This document shows positions 1 to 10,914 of a DNA stretch of 64,000 nt, in pieces. The stretch comes from Xiphydria camelus. Lineage: Eukaryota; Arthropoda; Insecta; Hymenoptera; Xiphydriidae. The position numbers and the translations under genes were made by a program. The notes beneath the pieces are model-generated. The model was not told where the DNA came from. It saw nothing but the letters and a program-made list of their open reading frames with translations, and did not search any database. The DNA lies in the NCBI GenBank assembly GCA_963678675.1, contig OY783197.1:22425934-22489933 (forward strand), given 5' to 3'. Each line of letters begins with the position of its first letter. Within the stretch, counting starts at the first letter, position 1.

Positions 1-134
1 CCGATATATATGAGCGCGTGCGCGCGCTGGCAGAGTCTATTGGCCAGTCGGATCTCGACTGACACCGAGGAACAAGCCTCGCGTTCGGTGCTCCGTGGGT
101 CGCTAGCGCGAGCGAGGGTCGGTGGAACGCTCTT

Positions 135-136
<2 letters not shown>

Positions 137-176
<40 letters not shown>
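137..176. repeat. (AG)20 microsatellite
   Basis: Uninterrupted AG dinucleotides, followed by GGAGAAGAAGAAG. It forms the left boundary of the first copy of the 247-bp tandem duplication. The serine/leucine-rich open frame on the other strand is only this repeat translated. Confidence 0.95.
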
Positions 177-180
<4 letters not shown>

Positions 181-181
181 A

Positions 182-680
182 GAAGAAGATGCGTTTATTA
201 AACAGGCCCTAAGACAGGCGTCTCCTAAGAGCACAAAAAGAAAGGCGAGGATGACAAAGTGTAACGCGGTAAAAACAAATGGCAAATAGTAAGTAAGTGG
301 CAAAAGTAAAAAATGGTAAGAGAAAATGGAGGGAAATAACAAGAGTAAATGGTAAAACTGAATTAAAGATAGTAAAAGTAACTGGTATGAGTAAATAGTA
401 AAACCAAGAGAGAGAAAGGAAAAGGGAGAGAGAAGATGCGTTTATTGAATAGGCTCTAAGACAGATGCCTCCTAAGAGTATAAAAAGAAAGGCAAAAATA
501 ACAAAGAGTAATATAGTAAAAATAAATAGTACCTAAATAATAAATAAATAAGCGGTAAAAGTAAGAAATGGTGAGAGAAAATGGAGAGAAGTGACAAGAG
601 TTAAATAGTAAAATTAAGTAAAAGATAGGAAAAGTACATAGTATGAGTAAATGAGTGAATAGTATAACTAAGAGAGAGAG
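182..680. repeat. Tandem duplication, period about 247 bp, two copies
   Basis: GATGCGTTTATT occurs at 188 and again at 435. The following ~230 bases match with moderate divergence: paired segments include CTAAGACAG, AAAAAGAAAGGC, AGAGAAAATGGAG and GTATGAGTAAAT. Each copy ends in a GA-rich tract. The unit is purine-rich and non-coding. Unequal exchange or replication slippage anchored on the GA tracts is the simplest origin. Confidence 0.9.
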
Positions 681-770
681 AGAGAGAGAGGTAGAGATAG
701 ACAGAGAGAAAGAGAGAGATAAAGAGAGGGAGCGCACGTGCGCTATGCAAAACGGGAGAGAGAGAGAGAG
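671..770. repeat. GA-rich low-complexity tract
   Basis: Interrupted GA repeats in two blocks (671-730 and 755-770) flank a short GCGCACGTGCGC palindrome at 732-743. An open frame rich in Arg and Glu crosses it and is a translation artefact. Confidence 0.9.
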
Positions 771-1860
771 CCCATTAAAAGGAGCTCGCTATTTAATTGA
801 ATCACTGAGCGCATTTCACCGGTTCGTAATATACATGTACACGCGGCGCGCGTCGAACTCGCCTGCAACGCGCGTGGCCCGCGAATCGGGGAGCTCTAAA
901 CGGAGGACGGTCGCTCGATTGTCTGGAAGCTCGCAACCTCTCGGTTCTTCGACGATTCAATCTTACACGGTGACGGATATTGCGGCGCGAAGTCGAAGAC
1001 GCGTAAGAAAAATCTCGAAGAAATCTCTTATTCGGACGGGGATGAAAAAGTACTTTGTCATTCATCGAACGTTTCCTCTCCCGGTCGTTATCGCACCTAC
1101 TACCGAACTTCCCGCGCATCTACGCGACCGACGCGTCGGTGCACCCGCCGAGGCCCGCATCTCCCTGTACACACACACACCTGCGGGCGCGTCAACACGA
1201 ATAAGGCAAAGTTCGAGCGAGACGTCGTCGCGCGAATACGAAACGCCGGGCTGTATAACGACCGGGCGACGATCGAGCGATTATGATCCGTAAAAGTCGA
1301 GTAAACGCGCGAGCGCTCGTGCCAAATTAGGGGACGGCGGAGGGGAAAAAAAGAGTCGCAGCCTCGCCAGCTGTCGCGACGTCGTTCTGCATATCTGCGA
1401 GCGCACTCGCGTTCCTTTTACCCGCGCTCGCTTCGGTGCAGTTTGCTCTGGAATGCGAGAGCACGCGCGGTGCGTGTATCTGTTTTGTGCGGCGTTGAGA
1501 AAAAGAGATGCGTTATATTTTTCGTGAGACAACTATTCCTTTTCTGAGAAGGCAAATCCGTGAGAAATAAATTTGTTTTCGCTTCACCATCTATTAGTCC
1601 GCATCGATCGATTTGGAAATCAGACGTTTCGCGTCTATTACCTGGATTGGTGGGGTCACCTATCCAACCTAATGATGAACCTGATAAATGAACTAAGCGG
1701 ATGACAAAATTCAGTACATGGACGGAACTTGGCATTTGAAAAGCATTGAAATGTTCGTTTACAAGAGGTGTCCTTTGCTTTGAATTTTAGTCAAAAGAAC
1801 GAGTATTGAGACACGGTATAAGTCGACCGGTATAAGAAAAAAGCACTATTTTTTTGTACT
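771..1860. other. CpG-dense unique sequence, no gene seen
   Basis: Bases 780-1500 are rich in CpG and CGCG words, giving open frames on both strands with Arg/Ser-heavy composition and no recognisable domain. A short AC run lies at 1169-1181. Beyond 1500 the base composition drops to average. No splice-bounded exon stands out. Confidence 0.5.
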
Positions 1861-1977
1861 ATCATTGTGAAACATCGTAACTCGTTGCTATGGAAAAAGC
1901 ATCACAAGTCCTTGCTGTCATCGATGTGATTTACGATGTTTCTCGCACGGTAACGAGTTACGATGTTCTATAATGAT
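1861..1977. repeat. Imperfect hairpin (inverted repeat)
   Basis: CATCGTAACTCGTT at 1873-1886 is exactly reverse-complemented at 1952-1965, and the pairing extends outward through ATCATT/AATGAT. The spacer is about 65 bases. It is probably a small foldback MITE remnant; I saw no second copy in the window. Confidence 0.7.
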
Positions 1978-2872
1978 TGTGGAAATATACGTGTTTTTTC
2001 GAGTGCTACTCAAAATTTAGGTACCTTCGATTCTTGAGATTCAAATTATTTTTAACAGTGTAGAAGAGAATGAAATAGAGCGCCATAAGTACTCGAGTTG
2101 TACTCTGCAGCACAATATGTCCATTTAATTAAGAGCCAACGCAATTAAGAATACTCGACTACTTCGAAAAGAGGAGGGGAAAAGATTCTAGAGTCGAGAA
2201 CGCGATGGAGTCGTCTCAACTGCCATTAGGGAGTAAATAAAAGTGGGGGGCAATTTCCGTAAAGGGCGTGATTACGTCGACGTCGTTCATGCAGTCGAAA
2301 GGAGTCGACGGATAATGAAAAGTCGCGGGCTATCTCCAACTACACCTTCACCGTTTCCCATCGGGAAACCAGTTCTCGCGCCCTCGTCCACCGTACCGCG
2401 AGTCTGTAAAGGACACGAGCGATTACCGTTCGCGCTCGGCCTCTGGCCCGTTGCGACGGCGACGCCCTCGCTTCGAGACTCTGACATTTACGGCGCGTAT
2501 CGCCGTGCCGCCGCGAGTCGATCGAACTATCGCGTGCATTTTTGAACAGGAGCGAGAAGCCAGATAATTACTAAAAATGAGAGGGTTCCATGGCGGTGTT
2601 TTACGCCAAGGAAGGATATTTTCACTCGCCGAAATCTCGGAATGTCACACTGGGTGTTTCGAGAAAGTTCGTTAATTAATCCCGTTAAGATTTGCCTGTT
2701 TAAAAATTATGGAAGTGAAAAAATGCGAAATACTGTTGCTCGCATCGTGCTTCCTCACCGCAATGAATCGTGTTCCTTGAAATTTAATCGAGGCACTGAA
2801 GGATGATTGTTATAAAAATTGCTTATTATTTCCGGGCGTTACTTTGGATCCAAACAAAATTCTCGAACATCA
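1978..2872. other. Unique intergenic sequence
   Basis: Mixed composition with one CpG-dense island at about 2270-2540. Nothing recognisable as an exon or RNA. The segment starting TTAATCCC near 2677 resembles 3395-3480 (see findings). Confidence 0.4.
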
Positions 2873-3398
2873 CTAACCCTTTTTGGTCACCAAGGGTCTA
2901 CTTGACCCAGGCCTCAATTTTGAAGTTGACTGTACTTCTTTTGTTTACAATCATAACTAAACCCTCGTCAGAGATTTCGGAATAAATAGCTTCATAAAAC
3001 TCGTACTAGGCACGAACCTTCTTCGGACTTCGGAAAAAATCGTTTTTGAAACATGCACTGTAGAATTATTTATTGCTTAAGTATTGTTTCAAAATATCGC
3101 ATGAGAATCATCGATAGGCTTTACTAAGAGAACTCTAAAAACAAAGGAGTTATGATACTTTTAGTAAACCAGCTCATTCTTCACAATGGTTTTTGAATAT
3201 GTTATCGTTTCATTTCTTACGTAGACATTTCATTACTTACACGTAGGTAATTAGATATTCCACAATGTTCGAGGATTGTTCCATAATTTGGAGGGATGTT
3301 GTTCGCGTGGCTATTATTTAAAAATCATTCGGGTCCATTTGACCCATGCGACCCCATCTGACGCAAAACCGTACGGACGTGTGACCACGGAGGATTAA
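2873..3398. mobile_element. Degenerate piggyBac-like non-autonomous element
   Basis: The right end reads GACCACGGAGGATTAA (3383-3398). Its reverse complement, TTAATCCTCCGTGGTCAC, resembles the left end CTAACCCTTTTTGGTCAC at 2873. TTAA targets and CCC/CCT ends are typical of piggyBac-type elements. GGGTC/GACCC words recur just inside both ends. The same right end recurs at 19113-19157, so this is a family. No transposase is encoded. Confidence 0.45.
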
Positions 3399-3734
3399 TC
3401 CCATCGCGACTCGCCTATTTCAAAATTGCGGGAATGAAAAAACGCGTAACGTCATCCGAGCTTTTCTCTCACGCGGTGCCGCAAATCGAAACTAGACGTT
3501 GACGCTATTCGCGCGCGCGGAACTCTGCGTCCGCATCCCTTCACCGCCTCCGTCATCGCCGATTCTTTCGAGCGAGTATAGCTATTGTGAGTCGATTGCA
3601 CAATGGAGGCTGCGGCTCTCCCGATAAGTTCATGCTCTAGAATCCACGATCGCGGCGGTTACGCCGGTCGCCGCGCCACATAAAGCGCGGGCAACGGAGG
3701 GACGTGTCCGTTCGATTTTCGACCACTGCACAGC
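3399..3734. other. CpG-rich unique sequence
   Basis: No exon recognised. The first ~85 bases are a diverged match to 2677-2760; the rest is CpG-dense up to the GA tract. Confidence 0.4.
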
Positions 3735-3742
3735 GAAGAGAA

Positions 3743-3789
<47 letters not shown>

Positions 3790-3790
3790 A

Positions 3791-3843
<53 letters not shown>
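3735..3843. repeat. Interrupted (GA)n microsatellite
   Basis: About 110 bases of AGAG blocks separated by AAAG interruptions. Open frames on both strands here (Arg/Glu-rich on one, Ser/Leu-rich on the other) are repeat translations, not genes. Confidence 0.95.
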
Positions 3844-3846
<3 letters not shown>

Positions 3847-4173
3847 AGAAAGCGGGAACTCTTCGAAGGTTCCCATCGAACGTGCACGCGCGAATCTCTT
3901 TCCACATTGTCGTCATCGTCTCGATCCCGTCTCGCTGCGATTTGAGCTCGAATCGCGCAAATCGATTTCACGCCCGGCAATCGAGCGCGGCGGATTTTTC
4001 TCGCCCGTCGCCGCGCTCTCGACGTGCCCGCGGCGCAACCGCAGGGCTCGGGTTGCGGGTAACTTTGGATACTGCAAATTGACCTGTCCGCGCTGTTTAT
4101 CACGACAAAATATTGCCACTGTAACGAGAAGTATCGCCGCGGCGGCTTACCGAACGACTGCTGCGGTAATGTA
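3844..4173. other. CpG-dense unique sequence
   Basis: GC-rich flank of the GA microsatellite with several overlapping open frames in different phases, none with a recognisable motif. No gene assigned. Confidence 0.4.
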
Positions 4174-4450
4174 CCCAGATGGACTTGTGTGATCGTCACG
4201 ACGTACCTACATACAAATTTTAATGATTGATTGCTCTAAAGTTTACATTTAAGTTGTTCTTCAAAAAATTGTTAAATTTACATTACGATATAATTCAATG
4301 TAATCGCTGTATTCGTTGTAGCAACATGCTTATGAAAAGTTGTCCATATACTGAGTAAATGTTTAGCGTCTTATTTGCATTAGTTTGAAATTATTTAATG
4401 ACACAAACATGCTTGCTTAATGGTGACTTGCTTAGCATTTGATGAGCGAA
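4174..4450 (+). repeat. Dispersed repeat family R, copy 1
   Basis: The left boundary word CCAGATGGACTTGTGTGATC leads into about 270 AT-rich bases that match 41816-42095 on the same strand and 32250-32523 on the opposite strand. Shared internal words include GATTGCTCTAAAG, TTGTTCTTCAA, AATCGCTGTATT and ATGCTTGCTTAATG. There is no terminal inverted repeat that I can see, which is unlike the MITEs elsewhere in the window, and no coding capacity. Confidence 0.75.
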
Positions 4451-6843
4451 TACTACCTAAAGTTTCTGTACAATTTACGTAGGTACACTCTGTAAACGAA
4501 AATTGTACTTTTAATATATTATATTTTCGTACAAAGCTTTTTTTGCAATACGTGATCATTAAAATTAATATATCCCGTAATTATAAAAATGAATATATTT
4601 CTTTATGAAATTTCCCTTGTAAACTTCATAACGTAGTATATTAAATTTCATAATCATGTATTGAATTAAAAGCTTTATATACAATATTGCATTAAATTGA
4701 ATACACATTTTTTTACACTGTATATTTATCCATATGGGGTATTTTTTACCAGTGCGAAATATCGCAGCATCCTCTAATTATTATTCTTCACGCCGAAAAC
4801 ACGCGCGAGAGAGAGCACGAGGAAGAGGAAATAAAATGGTCCACGATCCGCTCGAATAATGTTACAGAAACCTATCGAGAAACTTAATTCGACCTTTTGC
4901 CAAGTGCTGTAACGAGGCGATACACAAATGTGCGACTGGAAAACAATGCGAGAAGGTATCGTCGGGGATGCGAAACGGGTACGGCACGGGATTCCGCACT
5001 TCACCCCGGTTACGGTCGTTGTCGGTACGGCGGAGGGATGACGCGGCAATTATAATTAAGTAGAAAGGAAGAAAGCGAGAGGAAGTGACAGAGACGAAAC
5101 GGATCCTGCGACTAGTTGGCGCGGCAATTGTTTTCGCCACCCTCTCGCAGCCTCCCGTTGCTTTCTCCCGCTTAGCGCGATACTCAGGATTATGCCGAAG
5201 AGCCGAAAGGAAGGGGGAGGGGGGAGGGGGCTCTCCCGCCACTTGCCAAAGACCGGACGCGAAACGTCCCCGGCGTTTTATCCGCGGAGAAATGTCTCCG
5301 CGTCCCTCATTCTCCCTCCCTCTCCATTCCCCCTGTCTTATCTTTGACGCGCACCGCGGTATTTCTCCGCGTTTTTCACCGAAACTCGGCAGCATCTGGG
5401 TCATTCGGAGGGGCTGGACCGTCCCCATCTACTCGGATCCGTAATACACCGGATATTACGATCCGCGCGCCACCACGACGTGAAACTTCGTCCCGTCGCG
5501 AGAGTTCTTGTCTCTCCGAAATAGACGCTGTTCTAATAAAGGGAAAACAAATTATCGTAACTTCCGCAGATTCCCGAGGACGTGCAATAATAATAAAAAT
5601 GATTCCCCGCGCGCAGTCGCCCCTTCCTCCTCCCGTCGCCGCCGTCCGACGAATTCGCGGGAGTGAAATCGCGCATTGGGTAATCGTGAAATTGGATCTA
5701 ACCGCGCGTCTATACTCGTAAAAGCGGGTTGGCTCTATTGCGATTTCGACGGCCGGCCGGATGTGGATACCCGGTCGCGCGAACGAGCGCAGGTGTATGC
5801 GCGCGCGCGCGCGCGCGAATTATGCCGTAGGTATACATACGCACGTATACAGGTGCAGCCGCGAGAGAGTCTCATCGTGATCGCGACGCGCAAAGAAGAA
5901 TCCGTGGAACGCTTGTTAACCGTCAGCCGCCGCTGCCGGGAAGAAGAACAAGGAGATCGTCGTCTCGGGCCGAGGAACGCGAACGCGACGTATACACGGA
6001 GAAAAAGGAACTGCACGAATTACAATTTGACTGTAGCACGAGCTACGATTCCGCCTGGGAAACTTTACAAAATTACACGGTAATTGGGTGGAAACCGATA
6101 TATCTGGTTAAACTAGTATTTGTAGTTGTAAACCTGTTAATAGAAATGCATCCTCTGTACAAATTCTCGAAAATCAGCTCGAATCTCAGCGTTACCGGAT
6201 GAAACTGTAAAAGTTGCTGGTCTTTCTTTTTGCGCGTACTATGTAACGATGACTGGACTGTCGGCAGCACCGCAGCCCCGCGCCGAGAAGATTCCTCCCG
6301 ACGACTTTCTATAAGCGCCGCGCGAAGTAGCGCCGTGACAGTGAACTCTTCAGTTGCCATCATTCCAGACGCGGCGGCGGCGGCGGAGGAGAAGGAGAAG
6401 TAGGAGCCGGAGGTCGGGAATCCTACGTCCGCGTGACTATGTAGGTATATCGACGTTTGCGGGCTTTCATCGCGGCAATCACAAATCGATTCGCGCGAGC
6501 CATTTATTCCACCGTTTATTTTTATAGTCGAGAAGAACCACCTCTCCGACGGGAGCGAAGTAACTCGCGTGGTAGGTATACGTTCACCGCGGATCATTTC
6601 TAGGTCTGTCTATGTATCATAATACGTCTGTACGATAGGTAGGTACTCCGACTCGGTAACTATTTATCTCGTGAAACTCAAATACTAATTAGCAAGTCAT
6701 CGATCGCACAACTGCGGAGTCGACTCGGCTGGAAATTCGAACCAGCTGATACGGAAGAAGCCGTTATCGAAGAGGGACGAACTGATTCGGACGATCTTCG
6801 ATCGAGAATGTTTCGATGCGGATGGCCGCCAGTACATACACAT
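4451..6843. other. AT-rich then CpG-rich unique sequence
   Basis: 4451-4790 is AT-rich with many TATATT words. 4790-6010 is CpG-dense and gives several long but unrecognisable open frames on both strands. 6010-6840 is mixed, with a GGC/GCC run at 6368-6386. No exon, RNA or repeat copy recognised. Confidence 0.4.
5799..5817. repeat. Alternating GC run
   Basis: About 19 bases of pure GCGC alternation, a sequence type able to adopt Z-DNA. Similar runs occur at 51115-51134 and 56845-56860. Confidence 0.9.
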
Positions 6844-7068
6844 CCAGGGAAAAGGTCTATTTGAATACAAACCTAATAGAAAGATTTATTTGAGATGAAT
6901 AGGAATTTCTTCACATCGTAAAAAAGTCTATTCGAATGTTTTTACTCGATTAAAAAAGATACGTGAAACATTTATTGAATTCAAATAAACTTTTGTTCGA
7001 TGTGAATAACTTCCTATTTACCTCAAATAAATTGTTCTGTTCGATTCGTATTCAATTAGACCTTTTAG
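6844..7068. mobile_element. Foldback MITE family A, copy A1
   Basis: It starts CCAGGGAAAAGGTCTA and ends with the diverged complement TAGACCTTTTAGG. The two halves are near-complete inverted repeats: AATAGGAATTTCTTCACATCG pairs loosely with CGATGTGAATAACTTCC. Homologous copies lie at 10412, 21959 and 35611. There is no coding capacity. It abuts element B1 directly. Confidence 0.85.
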
Positions 7069-7301
7069 GAGAAAAAAAGTCGATCAATCTAACAAAAATC
7101 TTGAAGACGACGACCAAATTATTTGGTGAGGTGTGGATCCTCAATATGTTTCACTTAACTAAATATTTTCCGGTTAGAACAACTAAATGTATGTACTTGG
7201 AATAACTAAATATTAGGTTCAATTTACTAGTATTTTGGTTAGAATAACTAAACTTATTTAACCAGATGTTTTTATCATTTTAACTAACTTTTTTTCTCCG
7301 T
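7069..7301. mobile_element. MITE family B, copy B1
   Basis: Ends GAGAAAAAAAGTCGATCAAT and TTTTTTTCTCCGTGCA form the inverted termini. The interior is built from repeated TTAGTTATTCTAACC-like words (GGTTAGAACAACTAAAT, GGTTAGAATAACTAAAC). It is directly followed by a second B copy. Confidence 0.8.
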
Positions 7302-7527
7302 GCACTGAGAAAGAAATGTGGTTAATCTAACAAAAATCCTGGAGACTATGACCAAACTGTTTGGTGAAATACGAATTCCCCATCTGTTTGGCTGAACTAT
7401 CCACTTTTTGGTTAGAATACCTAACTAAATTCTTAGTTCAGCCGACCAGTACATATTTTGGTTAGAATAATCAAACGCATTTAACTAGATGCGTTTTATC
7501 ATATTAAACTAATTATTTTCTCAGTGC
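7302..7527. mobile_element. MITE family B, copy B2
   Basis: GCACTGAGAAAGAAATG at the left and TTATTTTCTCAGTGC at the right are terminal inverted repeats. The interior matches B1 (AACAAAAATCCTGGAGAC versus AACAAAAATCTTGAAGAC) and the single copies at 11963 and 60673. B1 and B2 are head-to-tail neighbours. Confidence 0.85.
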
Positions 7528-8234
7528 GTATGTCGATCTAGCAGTATAATTAAGGACTTAATAATCATGGCAGCAGGACGACGACAAAAATCGTCCCGAA
7601 CGCGTTTCCCGCGCGAGCGTTATGTAAATGAATCGCATACCCGGTCGCGGGGCTCGCCGGGGAAAGGTGAAAAGGAGAGCGAGGAATCGCCGGAAGAAAT
7701 TATCCTGGTTTAATCGGACTGCAGATTTTCTACGGTAGGTATGTGGACGTTGGGAACGAGGGCGCCGAAACGCACGTCCCCCGGGGATCGTGTGCTCGGG
7801 GGTATATACCAAGGAAAATGAAACCTCGCGCGGAGCTCCTACGGACAACCCGCGGTAGGTGGGTAACTCGTTCGCTTTGCGTTACGCAAGAACCACGCCT
7901 AGACAGGGGCCAGCGGCTTGACTGTGCAGCGTGCGCCGCGCTGCAACGAAATCGTTTTATCGCTCTGTGCGACGTATGCCGCCGACTCCGTGGGGCTACC
8001 TGATGCAAGTTCGAGGCGCGTTACGCTTGTCGCCGCGCGCTATTGGCGTGTTAAAGCGGAAAGGATCGCCGATCGGTTCTGCGTGACTGCAACGCTACCG
8101 TGGCGCTGCAGCAGTCGGTACCTGTGCTCAGAGCGAGCGTTACGCGACCTATCGAATTTCTTCCATCGATATTTAGACATGTTGGTCCCAAAAATAACAC
8201 ATTTTTTAAATTTATCGATACAGAACGCACAGAA
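7528..8234. other. CpG-dense unique sequence
   Basis: Overlapping open frames on both strands, Arg-rich and without domain signatures. No gene assigned. Confidence 0.4.
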
Positions 8235-8625
8235 GTATCTGAAAATCACAATCGTCGACATTTATTTTCTCGGCAATTCGGTATTTGCTGAAAAAAATAT
8301 TCATATTTTTAAATTCAATTTGTAAACTGCATACATGTTCAATATGTTTCACGCGAAAGAGAAAATATCCGAAAAAATAATTATTCGTAAAGTTATAAGC
8401 GCGTTTCTCTCTACAAGACTGTGATATCATCGAAAAGCAAGAGAGACGCACTTAGGCCAAGCAATGAGTGCGAGGAAGATAGTCTTATAAGACGATGACG
8501 TAGTTACATTTTTAAATACCGTTTTCCAGCTTAAATAAGGCCAAAAATGAAAAATGAACAAATTCGAGGTAAATAATTTTGTTAAAATTGTTCAAATCTG
8601 CAATAAAAAAAAATCAGTCAGGAGA
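8235..8625 (+). repeat. Dispersed repeat family K, copy K1
   Basis: It shares with 61865-62195 and 48090-48300 a fixed order of blocks: AATATTCATATTTTTAAAT, an ATAAGCGCGTTTCTCT-like block, GAGACGCACTTAGGCCAAG, TTTTCCAGCTTAAATAAGG and AATCTGCAATAAAAA. The core GACGCACTTA...CAAG...AGTGCGAG can form a short hairpin. No open frame is conserved between copies, so it is a non-coding interspersed repeat. Confidence 0.8.
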
Positions 8626-9174
8626 CCAAGTTGTTCAATGCATTCAATTTCGTCCAGGATCTCCGATCACGTGAAGTCTCCAGGTCAGACCAGGCTCAAC
8701 GACGATAAATCTGTCAGCGGTATCGGTTATTGCCGCTCTGCCCTTTGACGCGACGGAAAGATTTTATTATTCCCCGTGTTATAACCAACGATAAATGTGT
8801 CTTTGGAAGATATATCCGTGATATTTGTCCATCACTGGATCGCCAGGGAAAATGCAACGCCGAATGGGAGTGGATTTTCTGGAAGACCGCCCGATTTGCA
8901 CGGTGGGAATACGCATGCAATTTTATGCGTGTGCGAGCAGAAGCAGATGGATGCGCTGCGAATAGAGGAATCTATAATATGCCGGCCAGCGTTTGACTGC
9001 GCGAGAGCACCGCCCTCTGCGCGCAGTCCAATTACCGAAGGACCTAGAAACGCTGAGCGATTATACCGCGCTCCCGATTAGACGGTCATCGTCCTGCAAG
9101 CTAACGAACTGAACCTGTTTATTAAGACGGTGGTTACGAACGAGGTTTCACGTTTTTACTTGGAAATCTTTTCA
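8626..9174. other. Unique sequence
   Basis: Mixed composition. Three overlapping short open frames occur (8730-9081), none supported by splice sites or motifs. Confidence 0.35.
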
Positions 9175-9425
9175 CGGAAAATCATTGATACCTATATCGG
9201 TGTTCGTTAAAGATTTTTCCAAAAAATGTATGATTTTTGAAATCAGCATGAAAAGAAATTCATAAAACAGGGTATCGAACGTTCGATTCCAAAGATTTCG
9301 ATTTTTGTGAAAAATTAAAGAAATTGATATTTATCCAAAATCGAGGTCTTTGTAATCGATTATTCAATCGTCATATTTTACGTATTATTTCATGGCAATT
9401 TCGAAAATCATAGTCACTTTATAGC
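9175..9425. repeat. Repeat family L, diverged fragment L1
   Basis: GTTCGATTCCAAAGATTTCG, ATCAGCATGAAAAGAAATTC and nearby GATATC-like words match the ~285-bp units of the element at 26946-27979 and the fragments at 57330-57905. No ends are recognisable. Confidence 0.6.
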
Positions 9426-10350
9426 TGAACGTCAGCCAAACGTTGAACTTAATATAGGTAATAAACGTTGATGTACGCGGATGCGCGCGAGGAGTTGGTC
9501 CCATTATCGCTAGATTAGTGATTCTCACGGCCCAGCCGATGTTCTATCGAGCAGCTGCAGTCGAGTCGATCGATCGCATATAGTCGTCGTTTTATTTACT
9601 CGCACCCGCGAAGTACAGATATACATAAATATACAAATGCTCTCCCCGTTACTCCCTGCACCTTTCCGCGTGAGATTCGCCTTTCACCGCGCCCGGTCCT
9701 CCTCGTTCTTCCTTGCGCGCGACCGTTGCCGCTGCATTTTTCACCGACTCCCACGCGGCTGCCCGGTGTGCGCTTTCCACAGAGGAATCGCGACTCTCCG
9801 AGGAAGGTGGCGCGCGCACGCGCGTAAACTATCTCGGTGAGCTCTTTAAAAGTCCCGCCGCGAAAAGCCGCGCCAGACGATCCGGGTTTGTATCGCTGAT
9901 GAAATCTGCTCTGGGTGTGGTTTCTATTTTCTGCTGGGCGCGCGAGGTGCCGTGTCTTCTCCACGAGGTGCTGAAAAAGCGCGATTCACCGTGATCGATC
10001 GAAATTTCGATCGACTCGTATAAATCACTTCGACAGAGCCTCGGGAATGGAAGGAAGGAGAAGAGAGCGCGCGTTTCTTTTATTTTCTATTGTATCAGAA
10101 CGTACATAATGGTAATAATAATGACATAATATATTCCCGAGTAGCGATCGAATTAGCTTTCTCCCTCCTGTGTGAATCTTGTCGACGAATATCAGGAGAG
10201 AGTTTATTCGTTACATCGAAGCGTAATGCTTTGCTAATCCAGAGCAGCGATCGAACTATTCTTCCGATTCCTACAAATTTCTTCGGTGGATCTGCATTGT
10301 GGGGAGAGTTTAACGGTGTTTACTTTTCATTGTTAGGGAACCTACGCAAT
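9426..10350. other. Unique sequence, CpG-dense 9480-10010
   Basis: Open frames at 9596-9994 on both strands overlap one another and look composition-driven. No exon recognised. Confidence 0.4.
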
Positions 10351-10411
10351 TGGAAGAATAAAAATAAGAATTAGCATAAGAATAAGAATAAGCATTCTCC
10401 CGTATATATTA

Positions 10412-10650
10412 AAAGAAAAGGTCTAGTTGAATACGAACCTAATGGAACAATTTATTTGAGATAAATAGGAACTTATTCGCATCGGATAAAAGTCTATTTG
10501 AATTAAATAAATGTTTTGCATATTTTTTTAATTGAGCACAAACCTAGTACAACATTTATTTAATTCAAACAGACTTGTTCGATGTGAATAAATTCCTAAT
10601 CGTCTCAAATAAATTGTTCTATTAGGTTCGTATGTATTCGATTAGAGCTT
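10412..10650. mobile_element. Foldback MITE family A, copy A2
   Basis: AAAAGGTCTAGTTGAATACG at the left, and the complement near CGTATGTATTCGATTAGAG at the right. The centre carries the paired AAATAAATGTTTTGC / ACATTTATTTAATTC block as in A1, A3 and A4. Confidence 0.8.
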
Positions 10651-10743
10651 ATCTCTGAGTTTAGAACCATCTAATGGCTGAACAAATATTTCCTATAGTT
10701 CATTTTCCCATGATCTTTCCGACGATGTCTTTGCAGTTTCATT

Positions 10744-10914
10744 ACACTGAGAAAAATAATTAGGTTACAATGACAAAACGAATCTAGTTTGACGCATTTA
10801 GAAATTGTTTATTCTGACTATGAATCATGTATACTGGATATAATTGGTTGGTCATAGTCATAATAAATAATTTCGTATTAATTTGTCATTCATTTTGTTT
10901 TAATAATTTTCTTT
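10744..10914. mobile_element. Short MITE related to family B
   Basis: It begins CACTGAGAAAAATAATTAGG and its right portion, GTTTTAATAATTTTCTTT, is the rough complement of that. The block ATGACAAAACGAATCTAG matches ATGACAAAACGCATCTAG of the B copy at 60673. Confidence 0.6.

Noticed and set aside
655..1293. 212-codon plus-strand frame beginning in an Arg/Glu repeat
   Set aside because: The start is a GA microsatellite translation and the rest is CpG-dense sequence without motifs.
3630..4199. Ser/Leu-rich and Arg/Glu-rich frames
   Set aside because: They are translations of the interrupted GA repeat at 3735-3843 in several phases.
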